From Taxawa tesnikishii (nom. ined.) (Eukaryota > Ascomycota > Dothideomycetes > Dothideales), in assembly GCA_030247885.1 (NCBI GenBank), contig JAPDRO010000002.1:1054001-1118000 (forward strand): DNA of 64,000 bases, given 5' to 3'. The notes under the pieces are model-generated. The model was not told where the DNA came from. It did not search any database and saw only the letters and a list, made by a program, of their open reading frames with translations. This document shows, piece by piece, positions 33,556 to 44,232 of the stretch (positions are counted from its first letter, which is position 1; each line of letters begins with the position of its first letter). Position numbers and translations under genes: made by a program.

Positions 33556-35661
33556 CTACAAGTGGAGGTCTTGCCAACCTCCAACCCACTCAAGGTCGCC
33601 GATGTCGTCGGCGCCGTCATGGCCGGGCTTGGCACTGAGCAGCTGCTGTGCGCAACTCAGAGCCGGCGAGCGCGGCTTGCTGGACATAAAAGACGTATGT
33701 TGGTGCACCTGCGGCGAGCGCCAGTTGCTGGAGTTCCATGAGTCGTTGCCAAAGACATTATAGTGTCCGTTCGGTTTGCGTTCCCAAACGCGTTCTCCGC
33801 TATTGTTGCTGTGATTGGTGTGGCTGTAAGCCGGCGTGCTTGGATCCTGACCCTTGCGCCAACTGCCAGCTCGGTCGCGAGATTGCGATTTGGGCTTCTT
33901 GCTCGAGCTGAAAGGCGTGGTGAAGTTGAACCTGCTGGGGGATGTTTTCTGCGGAGTGGCAGGCGCCAGCACAGGTCGAGATGCGGTGCCCTCGGACTCC
34001 GTGCCGCGTCTACGGTTACCGAGCGCTGCCCACTTGTCCATGATGGATGACCTCGACGGTGCCGGGCCCGCTGGACGGCTCTGAGGACCGGTGGCGGTCG
34101 TGCTCTTAGCTGTGGTGAAAGCGCGACGGCGAGGTTTCTCAGGACTGTTGCTGCGGCTGTTGGCGTGCTTCATTTCGTTCAAAGCAGCACGTGGAGTGGC
34201 AGACTTGCGGCCGTCATCCTTGATGTCTATAGCAGGAGTAGTACTGCGGGGCTTGTCCATGCTGGGTTTGGCAGTGCTGACACAGTCCATTTCCATACCA
34301 GATTCGAAAGAAGAGCGGTGCTGTTCCTCCTCATCTTCATCCCAAAGGTCGCTCCAGCTCTTGGAGAAGTTCTCGTTGGCATCGCCATAGATCTTGGACA
34401 GGGAGTTGGCCCCGCGCGAGAAGTTAATCGGCACAGAAGATGAGAATGGCACAGGCTTGGACGCGGTTGAGTTGATGGAGACAGTGCTTGACTTGTATGA
34501 CATGCCTATGCCGGAATCCAGGGCAGAAGACAAGGAAGCAGCGTCAGGGTCGACGACATACCAATCCTTGCTGTCGTACTGAGATCCCGGGAACAGCTCC
34601 TCCGTGTAGCTTTCCGTGTCCTGGATAGTAGACAGCTGGCGGGCCGTCTGCTGGGACCTAGCCTGCAGTGCCTTCGCCCAAGGAAAGGAACCTCCTTCGC
34701 TGACCTGCGGAGTGCTGAGAGATGGAGTGCGGAGTGGCTCACGGTGCGCAGTAGCAGGAACCGGTTCGCGGTCCTCGTTGCAAAACTCATCAAGAGACTC
34801 GTCGTCCGTAGTGAAGCTAACCACAGTCTTGAGGGCATCACGCATGGCGGAGAGAGAACGCTTAGTGGAGTCGATGGCAAGGCAATGCACCAGGACGTTG
34901 AATGTGTCCTGGGACATGCTCGGGAAGACATCGAACAAAGACTGACGGTCCCTGACAAAGTCCGCGAAAAGCGGGTCCGATTGAGTTGGCGTGGCGAACG
35001 GGTTGCGGGAGAACAGAACGTTTAGCAAGCAGATACCGATAGCCCAGATATCAGCAGCAGCAGGGGAGTAAGCATAGCCGGTACATTCGAACTGCTCAGG
35101 AGCCATGTAGCGGTCACTGCCGACGGCGAACTCGGTCGACCAAGTATCCATAGTAGCAAGGCCAAAATCCCCGATCTTCATCGATCCAGAGTGGGTCAAG
35201 AAGATGTTTTCCGGCTTGATGTCACGATGATAGATGCCCTTCGAGTGCAAAAAGTCGACAGCATTGATGAGCTCGAGCATGAAGTCTCTGACGTGCTCAG
35301 TCTCCAAAGGACCTTTGTCCAGACGAATGGCTTCATAGAGATCACCGTTGGAACAAAACTCCAGGACCAAGTAGACATGGTGCTCCGTCTCGAAAGAATG
35401 GAGAAGGTTGACAATGTTCGGGTGGTGGCCGATGCGGGAGTGGATGTCGAGCTCTTCGGAGCGGTCGTCGATGGCAATGGCAGTCGGGCACATGTTGGCG
35501 GCCGAGCTTTTAGTCAAACACTTGATAGCTACAAGCTCGTTGGTGTAGGTGTCCTTGGCCATGAAGACCTGTCCGAAAGAACCATGGTTGAGAGGGGAGA
35601 CGGTCTGATAGCGACCATCCAGCAACACATCTTCGCCAAAATGCTTCCGCATACAATCCAT
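33556..35661 (-). CDS. KSP1: Ser/Thr protein kinase, Ksp1/Ran1-like
   Basis: Intronless, 701 residues from MDCMRKHFGEDVLLDGRYQT. The frame stays open upstream to 35862, but kinase homology starts at this ATG. The kinase domain (about 15-280) has the glycine loop NHGSFGQVF, the ATP lysine in VAIKCL, a Glu-containing C helix, HRDIKPENIFL, the metal site IGDFGLAT, and GSDRYMAPEQFE in the activation segment. All catalytic residues are present. LFADFVRDRQSLFDVFPSMS after the domain is a feature of the fungal Ksp1/Ran1 group. The tail is long, Ser/Pro/Arg-rich and disordered, ending GDLEWVGGWQDLHL. Yeast Ksp1 acts under TOR/PKA in filamentous growth and autophagy, and fission yeast Ran1/Pat1 blocks meiosis; transfer of either role here is inference. 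Confidence 0.88.
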   Translation of the reverse strand: MDCMRKHFGEDVLLDGRYQTVSPLNHGSFGQVFMAKDTYTNELVAIKCLTKSSAANMCPTAIAIDDRSEELDIHSRIGHHPNIVNLLHSFETEHHVYLVLEFCSNGDLYEAIRLDKGPLETEHVRDFMLELINAVDFLHSKGIYHRDIKPENIFLTHSGSMKIGDFGLATMDTWSTEFAVGSDRYMAPEQFECTGYAYSPAAADIWAIGICLLNVLFSRNPFATPTQSDPLFADFVRDRQSLFDVFPSMSQDTFNVLVHCLAIDSTKRSLSAMRDALKTVVSFTTDDESLDEFCNEDREPVPATAHREPLRTPSLSTPQVSEGGSFPWAKALQARSQQTARQLSTIQDTESYTEELFPGSQYDSKDWYVVDPDAASLSSALDSGIGMSYKSSTVSINSTASKPVPFSSSVPINFSRGANSLSKIYGDANENFSKSWSDLWDEDEEEQHRSSFESGMEMDCVSTAKPSMDKPRSTTPAIDIKDDGRKSATPRAALNEMKHANSRSNSPEKPRRRAFTTAKSTTATGPQSRPAGPAPSRSSIMDKWAALGNRRRGTESEGTASRPVLAPATPQKTSPSRFNFTTPFSSSKKPKSQSRDRAGSWRKGQDPSTPAYSHTNHSNNSGERVWERKPNGHYNVFGNDSWNSSNWRSPQVHQHTSFMSSKPRSPALSCAQQLLSAKPGHDGADDIGDLEWVGGWQDLHL

Positions 35662-37400
35662 TTGCGTATGTGAGCCGGGTGGAAAGTTTGTCGGCTGTGT
35701 CGACAGGTGTTCGGATCTACCGTGAACCTGAGGTGAAACAGCTAGGTGCAAGGGAGTGCTCCGGAACCCAAATGGAACGGGACAGGTGAAGCAGTCGACA
35801 GGAACCGATCCGGAAGAACCAAGAGAAAGCTCTATAACTTTTCCGTTCCTTTGCAGAACCACAGATAGAGGGATAAGGACGAATAACAGTACCGGGAGTA
35901 AGCTTCAGACACTATGACTCAGAAACAAACAACCAAGAAACTGGACTCGTGGTATGTCTGCTTCCGCGGGGTTCAGGGATTCCGAAGGCCAGAAATCGGG
36001 ATGCAAGTATAAACAGAGGAAAAGTCCGACCAAGAGTTCGTATCGAACGTTGCTATAAATAGGAAATTGTAAGGATCGTTGTTGTTATCATTGACAAAGT
36101 CGTAGATGGTAAATGTCCGGACAGCGAGTGTCGAGTAGGGGAGGAGGTAGGTGGTAGCGTGGGATCGCGGTGGTGCAAAAGCAGTAGAGAGAAGAAGGGT
36201 ATCGTAGCGTCAAGTCGGCAAGTAAGTCGTGAGAGTCGTGAGGATATGGGAGGGGATGTCGTCGAATAGATAGCTGAAAGCTGATGGTACGGTCGGAAGA
36301 GAAGCAGGGTGCAGAGAGGTCGATGGAGGAGTCGGCTGCTGCGTTGAATGCTTTCTGGAGTTTGGCCTAATGGAGCGTTCAAAGGCACAATCGAAGCTGT
36401 TGACTTGTAGGCTGCTGGCGTACTGTGCTCGACAAGCTTCACTGTTGTGTTGGCTGCAAGTGATGCAAGGAGCAGAACCGAGAGAGGGATATGCAGATCA
36501 GAGCTCGGAATGGCTGGTTGGCTTTGGAAGCTTGCTGTTACATCTGACGGCTGCAGGCGTAGTGGTGGAGGGCGGAGGCGTAGGAGCTCAGGTATGTGGT
36601 GGTGCGAGGTGTGAGACCGGAGGGGAGCAACGGTAGAGAAAGTCCCCGTTGAGGTAGGCAGTAGTGCTTGTCGTTTCGTTGGTTCGCGAGGTAACGTAAG
36701 GAATGTAGGAAGTGGACCGATTAGGATAGCGGCGGGTAGGCAGTTCTGGAAGGAACGAGACAAGACAGGTGCTACATCAACGGCGAGCAGGCAACGGCTT
36801 CGGATCACAGCAGGAGCATTGGGGAAGGCGGGAGAGCGTGTGGTATTGTAGGCAATTGGAATGAAGTGGTTGAGAAAGATCAAGGTAGCGGTGTGAAGTT
36901 CGAGAGCAGAGGTGCAGCCAAGGTGCAGCGTGCTTGGAGGATGGCAGCGGCAGCATGATTCGGGGTCGTCTGCTACCGTCCCGAATCTTCCAGACTCCAC
37001 TGCTTTGTTTAGATTGGCTGCCGAGCCACACTGTCGCTATGCCGAGTTGGCTCAAGCGCGCAGCCCACGCCCCAGCTCGACGTTAGTGCCATCTAAGCTT
37101 GGAAAGAAGTGGTCATGCGCGTGCAGCGAGCCAACGGCGGCGAGTCAAAGCGCTCCGTAATCGTGGCTTCCTCCGGCCGGCAAACCAAGGAAGTCAAGGA
37201 ACGACGCAAGCAACCCAGCACGACGTGGCCTCCGTCTTGTGCGTGAGCTGGGGGAGTCGTCACGTCTGATGGCGGCGTTCCCATTGTCTCATCAGTCCCT
37301 GGGCCCTCTGTCACGCACGCACACAATGCCACAAAGCGCATCATCGCCATCGTCGCATCGCAGTCGAGGCTTCCCGGGAAAACACCTGTCCCTTGTGCGA

Positions 37401-37442
37401 TGCTCATCCTCATCCTCGTCCTCGTCCTCGTCCTCATCCTTG
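37401..37442. repeat. (TCCTCR)n hexamer repeat
   Basis: About seven TCCTCA/TCCTCG hexamers in a row, imperfect. It could encode a Ser-Ser or Glu/Asp-Arg run but lies in no supported gene. Confidence 0.85.
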
Positions 37443-38088
37443 GAGCGTCGCAGCACATGTGCTTCCACGTTCTTGCCCCTGATTGCCGCTGATGACAGCG
37501 GATCGCTGACGGCTCACCAGCCAACGAGGGCACATCTGTCAACGTTCCAACTGCGCGGTTGCTGCTGAAACGAAATAACCTGTTTACACTTCAATGCTCC
37601 TCCACGCTCGCTCGGACGCCATCTTCTTGCGTCTGCAGCGTCTGCTTGAATTAATTGCTTCATTAGAGTACCCCATGTTACCCTGTGCCCTGCGCCGGCA
37701 TGCAATCCAAGAAATGCAGACTGCGGATAGGGCAGAGATAATGGACTCCACCTTCCTATCTCCCAGTTGCTCCTGAATCTGCTCGAAATGTCCGATTGCA
37801 CAACTCGTGCACTAAAGTACTTCTTCGTGTGATCGTCATCAGTGTCCGGCTAACACAAACAAGCTTGGCGGGCTGGCCCTCGTCTCCGGACTTTCAGTAG
37901 CCAGCCCCGATAGCTGCCGGAGAGAGTCGAGAGCGACGCGAGGAGGTAGGGGGTAGCTGTGGTGTGATAGCTCTCCCTGCCACAAGCTGCAAGCACCAGA
38001 CACTCGTGCGACCAGCTCCGTACAACCACCAGCCTTGATTGTCGAGTGGTCGCATCCTGCCCTCTGTTTTCGAACAGCAACAACAACA

Positions 38089-38223
38089 ATGGCAACCCCC
38101 GGCAAAACATTCAAAGATCGACTGCGTTCCAGCATTGACAGTGGAGACGGGACCGGAGCGGAAAGCACTGTCCTCTCCTCCACGAAGACCCCACTGTGGC
38201 TCGTTTCCCGAGACGAGGCATGA
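38089..38223 (+). CDS. Possible 44-residue small protein
   Basis: An ATG in an excellent fungal start context (CAACAACAACAATGG) opens a 44-codon frame, MATPGKTFKDRLRSSIDSGD at its start. It is preceded by about 100 bp of C/A-rich leader-like sequence. No homologue is recognised and there is no clear second exon. A frame break in a homopolymer, as elsewhere in the window, could hide a longer protein. Confidence 0.25.
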   Translation: MATPGKTFKDRLRSSIDSGDGTGAESTVLSSTKTPLWLVSRDEA

Positions 38224-39148
38224 GCGGTGTGACAAGTGCTAATGCTCTACTCTGTATAACGCCCTACTTGGAACACCAATAGAGCCAGGCGCATTTGCAG
38301 AGTTTTCCCTCCGCATGCAAATGGCCGAGTTGGCGCAGACTAGAGGGGGTTGGTGTTGCACTCGACTCGTGGAGATAAAGTCCGCATGCAGACTTGAGGC
38401 AGTGCCTTGCAGCCAGTGCAGCCACATCGCGCTGATAGCGTCTCGGGCAGTCTCGCCTGCGCACTATTGGCTCTAGCAGATTTACATTCGTATTTTCCGA
38501 TATACGAGACTACCCGGGTGGGCATGCGAAGGAGATTTTGTAGATGCCCCAGAGAGCGATGCGTGGACCGTGTTCGATCTGTGGCTTTGGAGAGGTGTTT
38601 TGACGGAGAGCGGTGTAGCAGTGGCAACTTACCGTATTGGCCTGGCCAGCGAGGTACGATGTTTGTTTACCTCTGTGAAACCTCAACACGTTGGAACACG
38701 AACGAACGCACGTTTCAGACCACAAACGCGCAATCAGCGCTTCTTCGAAACGCCCAACAGACCTCCTGTATTCCACTTCTATTAGCACAATCACGTGAGG
38801 CAGTCCTTCTCGGTCGCTCCGTTACACATTACCATCGCGCCAAAAAGCAACCAAGATGCGATAACTCAAGCTTCGAGGACTGTATGCACGTTTCTGCAGT
38901 AGGCAAATAAAGGCAAGTAGCAAAGCTTCCAGTATGCATGTTTGTGGATATACAGCCCTGCGGGAGGAAGGGAGGGCGTGGCTTCGGCCCGCAATACCCA
39001 CCTTGTTGAACTTTGGGAAACCTCACTGCAGCACGAGCGTCCCGTCGGGTGGTGACACGACATCTTGCACTCACCGCTCCAACCCTATCACCAATCCGCC
39101 AACCACGAGTGAAAACATCAAGAGGAGAGGAATTCCAACGTTGCGGTA

Positions 39149-40383
39149 ATGCTGCCCGAGTACGAGGGTGTGAGCGTTGTGCTCCTCGATATCGGTGAGT
39201 GAATCCAGAACATTTCGGCCAGTCCATAGACGTTGAGAAGACGAGATGGGTCTGTCTTCCACGTTCGGCCTCCTACTGACGCTGCTGGATGTGTTTGTAG
39301 AGGGCACGATATGTCCGATCTCATTCGTCAAAGAAACATTGGTATGAGAATAAAAATTTTGTCACTTTTTTCCACGTTCACTTCCATGCCACTGTCCACC
39401 GCTTTCCTCTCTTTGCTTAACCTGCCTCGCATTTTCCGTTTCTCTATCCATGCGACAGTGCCTAACAGCCACGCGGCCCTGCAAGATCTGCAGATAAGAT
39501 CCTCTCAAGATAGCACGCATTCCGTCCCATCTCGGGCGATTCTAAGTCCGCATTCGCTTGTTTCAGCAACCGCTACATGCTAGCGAAATAGCTCGCTTTG
39601 CCTCGTGCAGCCACCCGCATCTAGCTAACCCGACCGCCAGTTCCCATACGCGCTGCAGGCTCTACCAAACGTACTCGCCGAGCGCTGGGATGCGCCTGAC
39701 TTCAAGCCCTATCGGGATGCCTTCCCAGAAGAAGCGCGCGCGTCACCTGAAGCGTTCGAGGCGCACGTCAAAGACCTTACTGCACGTGATGTGAAAGCAG
39801 CGTACTTGAAGAATCTCCAAGGTGACCGGGTCCCTCCCTTTCAAGATACCCTTTCACTGGTTGAATAGACAGACTAAGCGCGATTAGGCTATCTATGGCA
39901 ATCAGGCTACGAAAATGGTACATACTCCAGCCCTTTCTTCGCGGACGTGTTGCCTCAGCTGCGCTATTGGAAAGCTTCGGCCTTGCAGCTGGTCATCTAC
40001 TCCTCCGGCAGCGTCTTCGCGCAGAAGCTCCTTTTAGTCATGTGCAAGATTCCACTTCTGCTGACTCCAAAGCTACGGTCGACCTCAGAGATCTCGTCAG
40101 TGATTGGTTCGACACCACCAATGCGGGCCAGAAGACCGAGGCGAGCAGCTATGGCAAGATAGCTGCAGCGATCAGCAAACGACCGGACGAAGTCCTGTTC
40201 TTTAGCGACAACGTGAAGGAAACCAACGCTGCCGAAGAAGCGGGCTTGAAGGCGGTTGTCGTGGATCGTCCGGGTAATGCACCCTTGACAGCGGAGGATA
40301 GACAGAGGTTTAAGGTAGTGGAGTCGTTGGAGGAGATTAGTCTGTCGCCCGCCAAGATTGATGCGCGGTTCTGGAAGCGGTAA
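39149..40383 (+). CDS. UTR4: Enolase-phosphatase E1 (methionine salvage)
   Basis: Four exons (39149-39194, 39301-39341, 39641-39821, 39888-40383) give 254 residues. The second intron (299 bp) is long for this genome. It is a HAD-superfamily enzyme that converts diketo-methylthiopentyl-1-phosphate, via enolisation and dephosphorylation, to the acireductone in the methionine salvage pathway. The catalytic loop is VVLLDIEGTICPISFVKETL, spread over two introns. Motif II is VIYSSGSVFAQKLL, and later motifs are DWFDTTNAGQKTEASSY and EVLFFSDNVKETNAAEEAGL. One T is missing at TTTT 40033-40036; with it QKLL joins FSHVQDSTS and the reading is continuous. The short first exons were placed by protein fit and exact phase. 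It lies tail to tail with TRM9, 165 bp apart. Confidence 0.93.
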
Positions 40384-40548
40384 CAGAGCGCACCTCGCTG
40401 GCGAAAAGAGCAGCATCACGCGAATTGCGCTGCTGCTTGAAACACTCTTCAGCATTGTTTGCCCGTGCATCTCCGCAAATGTCAACGTCCCAAATGTCTT
40501 GGTCTTAGATAAAAGCAGGAGCGTCGCCAAGATGGCCCGAAACGCTCG

Positions 40549-41352
40549 TTAGCGGGACCTCTGGGCAATAGCCCACCAGTTATCCTTTTCGTAACCAGCT
40601 TCCAGAACAGTACCGCCAGCGGCCTCAACGTCGTGTTCCAGCTCCCCTTCCTGTACAGATGATAATAGCGATGGAATGTCCGATCAGCGCTAGGCTCAGC
40701 GTCTGACCCTAGAGCTGTGGCCACGTCTCCCCTGTTCGACTTCTGCTTGTCCTTCTTGCCCTTCATCACCCATGGCACCATGACATCCTGCTCGTGCCCC
40801 TCGTCCCACCCCTCCGACTATCCTTCTGCTCCAGCGCCCACACGTACACCAGGGCCTTGCCCCTTCGCTCGTTCCTGTCGTAGCAGGCTTGAGTGTCTCG
40901 AGGATCGTTCGCACGGCCTGGATCCGTCTTTCGGATGTCGAGAGATGATGCACCACAGCAATTGAAATGGCAAAGTCGAAGTAGGCTGTCCGATGCGGCA
41001 GAGAGAGTATATCGGCGACAACGGCAGCATGGGGCTGGTGTTTGTTCGCGATTGCGGTGAGGTTGGTGGATCGGTCAGAGCCCACGATAAAAAGGTCGGG
41101 ATTCACGGCGAGGTATTTGCCATTTCCACACCCTATGTCAAGACCCACGGAGCCTTGTGGGAGTTCCTTTAGGAAGCGTTCGATGATTGGCCATGGCTGT
41201 GGAGGTGTTAGAGGTGCGGAATCGAGAGGGTAGGCGATATTGGCGCGGACCTGGATTCACACCTTGTATCTTGTCGAGGAGAAGTGCGAGGCTATTTGCT
41301 CGTAGACGGAATGGACGTGCTCCTCCTCATACCGCTCGTGATGAGTCTCCAT
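40549..41352 (-). CDS. TRM9: tRNA wobble-uridine carboxymethyl methyltransferase
   Basis: Two exons (41352-41263, 41196-40549) give 246 residues. Exon 1 reads METHHERYEEEHVHSVYEQI and exon 2 opens PWPIIERFLKELPQGS. Trm9 methylates 5-carboxymethyluridine at U34 of certain tRNAs, completing mcm5U, and works with Trm112. The SAM-binding loop is VGLDIGCGNGKYL. Downstream come FDFAISIAVVHHLSTSERR and the conserved end RYYHLYRKGELEHDVEAAGG, then EKDNWWAIAQRSR. Three single-base gaps break the exon, at CCCC 40860-40863, CCCC 40809-40812 and CCCC 40644-40647. With each one base longer, the family segments ALVYVWALEQKDSRRGWDEG, EQDVMVPWVM and the C-terminus are all recovered and the total is an exact multiple of three. 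Confidence 0.93.
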
Positions 41353-41991
41353 GTTGCTCTGAACCTAGACCGGTGCACAAATTGGGTACGTGTGTATAGA
41401 TACTCTTGTAGTGGGTTGGTGGGGAAGACTTCGAACCCATGCCCATGCCCGTGCCTGCCAAGAAGCCGCGGGCTTGATGTCACGGACGGGTTGGATCGCT
41501 GCACTTTTTCCGCGACAACGCATGCGCGTGCCGCCTATCCTCACTCTGCCCACCACACGGTTTGTATAGCATTATCTTAACATTGTACCTCTTTTCTTTG
41601 CTCCCCTGTCCCGAATCGTACACACCCAGCCCGCCTGTTTTCTATACGTATCCCGCATCCGCCCTAATTGCACAGCATCCCACGTCCCCGAGCGCGACAA
41701 ATTCTGCAAGTGGCGCACGCGCATTTGAACCACTGTTCGTGGTGAATATCCGTCCTGAACACAGTATTCTACTTCACTGTACAACACTAGAAACCGAGAA
41801 ACAACCTTAAGTTTCGAGGAGGTTTCTTTTCTTCAATTTTCCTACTGTACCTCCGTTTCCCATCGTTGCTGTCAATAACCCCCGTCAACCTCACTTCTGT
41901 CGAACTCAGTCCGAAGGCCATTCTTGCTATACAGGCCTTTACTCACTCTATTGTCTCGAGCCGGGTGTCTGTTATAGTCTCTATTGTAGAG
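41353..41991. other. Divergent promoter region TRM9 / ubiquitin hydrolase
   Basis: 640 bp between divergent genes. The frame of the hydrolase is open back to about 41866 but without an ATG before 41992. No other gene seen. Confidence 0.5.
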
Positions 41992-43661
41992 ATGTCTCCG
42001 ACAATACGAAGAGGTTGCAACAATGGCATTGCAGCGGGTTATATCTCGCACGCCCGCGCACGCAGACTCCAGCAAACCTTTCACACTCTTGCGTCCACTT
42101 CTTGCTCTCGTTGCCGAACAAAATCACTCAACTCTTTCGTGCGACAACAACGCAAACTCCGGCGTACTCTAAAGATGCAACGTTTCTTGGCTCTCAATGC
42201 GCGGCAGGTCCGTCAGAGACAGATTGCAGCACGTTGTACAAACTCTGCACCACCGCAGCCGCGTTTCCTGGAAGAGCAGTCTCCTAAGAGAAAAGCAGAT
42301 TCTGCGCCACCTCACCAGCATGTATCGCAGCATCAATCCCCGAAGAAGGAGGTTGCGAAATCTGCGTCTCCCACCCAACGTGCTCCGTTGACAAACGGAG
42401 TCAAACGCAAAAGGCCGCTTGAAGAGGATGTGGGCGCTAGACGTGCTGCTTCTTCTCCACCAACATCATCAGTGAAGCAACCAGCACCGTCAGCCCGCCA
42501 GATAGCACCGAGTACGTTTTTCACGTCAAAATCGGCGTCCACAACAACCAAACCAGTCACAAATGGAGTCATTAAGACAGTACTCAAGCCAGCACCCAAG
42601 CCAATATCCGACCCGGCCGTCAAATTAAAACAAGCACCTCAGCCTAAGGCGCCTAAGCCTGTTGCCACCGGAACCAGAATCTCCAAGTCCTGGCCCGAGA
42701 AAGTCGGAAGACCCAACGTGCGCGGCATGAACAATCCTGGAAATTACTGCTACCGTCGTAGCCTCCTCCAAAGTCTCTTTAGCGCACCGCAATTTTTCAA
42801 CCTGTTGGATGCTTCTCATCCCAATTGCGATCACCGTTGTGTGACATGCGCGCTGCGCCAGCTTGTGCGGAGCTATCACACGTCTTCGGCTTCGATCGGC
42901 AAAGAGGTCAACCAGCTGGACCAGGCCATCAAGGCAACCGGTAAGAAGAGCGACCCTCGCTGGATCAGCAACGTGCGTCAAGAGGACGCACACGAATTCT
43001 TACAATATCTGCTCGGTACCATGGAGGCTGCAAAGGGCATTGGGTGAGTACACGAAGACGACAGTGACTCGTCATAACACACTGCTGAGACTCGTTCAGC
43101 AAAGACACGTTCTCGACTCTCTTCAAGCTCGCTCACCGCACCTCTTGGGTTTGCGTCAATTGCAAGAAGGTCCACACCCGTGTGGACCAACCAAACCTTG
43201 GCATCTCCTTACCCATACCCAAAGGCACCGCTCCGGTCCGCCTCGAATCCTGCCTGGATGCCTATCACAAAGAATCAGGCCTTCAGATCCGCTGCGACGA
43301 CTGCCGCAGCAACACAAAGCGCACGCGCAACCTCTCCATCGCCGCCGCGCCCGAAATCCTGTTTGTTCAGCTGATGCGCTTCGCCTTCGACGGCCGTTCT
43401 GCGAGGAAGAACAGACGCAAGATCGTATATCCGGAGCGTTTAGACCTGGCGCGCTGGGGTTGTGCGGCGCCGAACAGATACCGTCTTCAGGCCGTGGTGG
43501 CGCAAAGCGGAAGTTTGCACGCCGGCCATTATGTGGCGTATGTACGTGCTGGAGGGAACCTTAGCTTCATCAGTGATCACGAGGTGAAGGCGAAGAATGC
43601 GGGGATCTTGTTGGATCCGAAGGAGTATGACCCGTACATTCTCATGTATGTGAGGGAATGA
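41992..43661 (+). CDS. Ubiquitin carboxyl-terminal hydrolase (USP, C19 family)
   Basis: Two exons (41992-43043, 43100-43661) give 537 residues with exact phase. The first 230 residues are basic and Ser/Pro/Lys-rich, probably disordered. The USP domain begins at GMNNPGNYCYRRSLLQSLFS (Cys box), with QEDAHEFLQYLL next. A zinc ribbon is formed by CVNCKK and CDDCRS, then come FVQLMRF and the His box SGSLHAGHYVAYVRA. The last catalytic position is probably the Asp in FISDHEV. The protein ends soon after in PYILMYVRE. It removes ubiquitin from proteins. The overall shape (basic N-terminal arm plus a minimal USP domain) is closest to the nuclear/nucleolar Ubp10/USP36 group, but I would not assign an orthologue. 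The Cys box departs from the GNTCYxNS consensus. Confidence 0.88.
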
Positions 43662-44232
43662 AGAGTCTGCGGGACACAAGAGGAGGCTGCTTCGAGGTGT
43701 TTGCAATTTTCCGGGAGAGAGGGGTAATATGAAGTTATTCGCATTCAAAGCGTGGTGTTGGAGGGAACAGGATGCACTTTCTTTGTAATGGAGAGCATTC
43801 CCTGTATGACCATTGCAACGGAGGTCCTCAAACCTCTGATATCAACAAGCTAGCCCACTCAGCGGAATGATACATTGTCAAAAGGCAGCGACAACACCGC
43901 CATACTCTCAACTTACGTCTTGTCTCGATTCCCGACCTTCGTTGGCCTGCCCTCCAGAAACGATATTTAAGAGCTACTAAGAAGCATGGCTACGCAAACT
44001 TGCCTTATCTGTATAGTGCGCAACAGTAGCTATGGACGCTTTAGTCGGTTAGTGCTCCCCCCCAAATGTTCGTTCTTACGCGAAAACACTGTTGAGCTCG
44101 TAGCGGCATAGTAGTGCTGGGGAACTTGGGATGATAAGAAATGCATCATGAAACACCCCCCCTCCCAACCCACGGAATATGGTATCGGATGCTTAAACAC
44201 ATAACAAAAACAGGATTCGCGCGGATCCGACC
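43662..44232. other. Convergent intergenic region, no gene seen
   Basis: 570 bp between the 3' ends of the ubiquitin hydrolase and carnitine acetyltransferase genes. Two C7 runs (near 44049 and 44153). No gene. Confidence 0.5.

Larger units (their letters stand above)
35662..39148. other. Large gene-poor region including probable kinase 5' leader
   Basis: 3.5 kb with no convincing gene. From 35662 to about 37000 the minus strand is strongly pyrimidine-rich with several long fortuitous frames; the largest (37000-36053, 315 codons) is Ser/Pro/Thr/Leu noise without domain signal. A CT-rich leader and promoter of the kinase gene is the likely content. From 37000 to 39148 there is a hexamer repeat and one small possible gene, listed separately. 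Confidence 0.5.

Noticed and set aside
36053-37000. 315-codon minus-strand frame as a gene
   Set aside because: Composition is Ser/Pro/Leu/Thr noise from a pyrimidine-rich tract, with no domain and a position right upstream of the kinase. Kept only as a finding.
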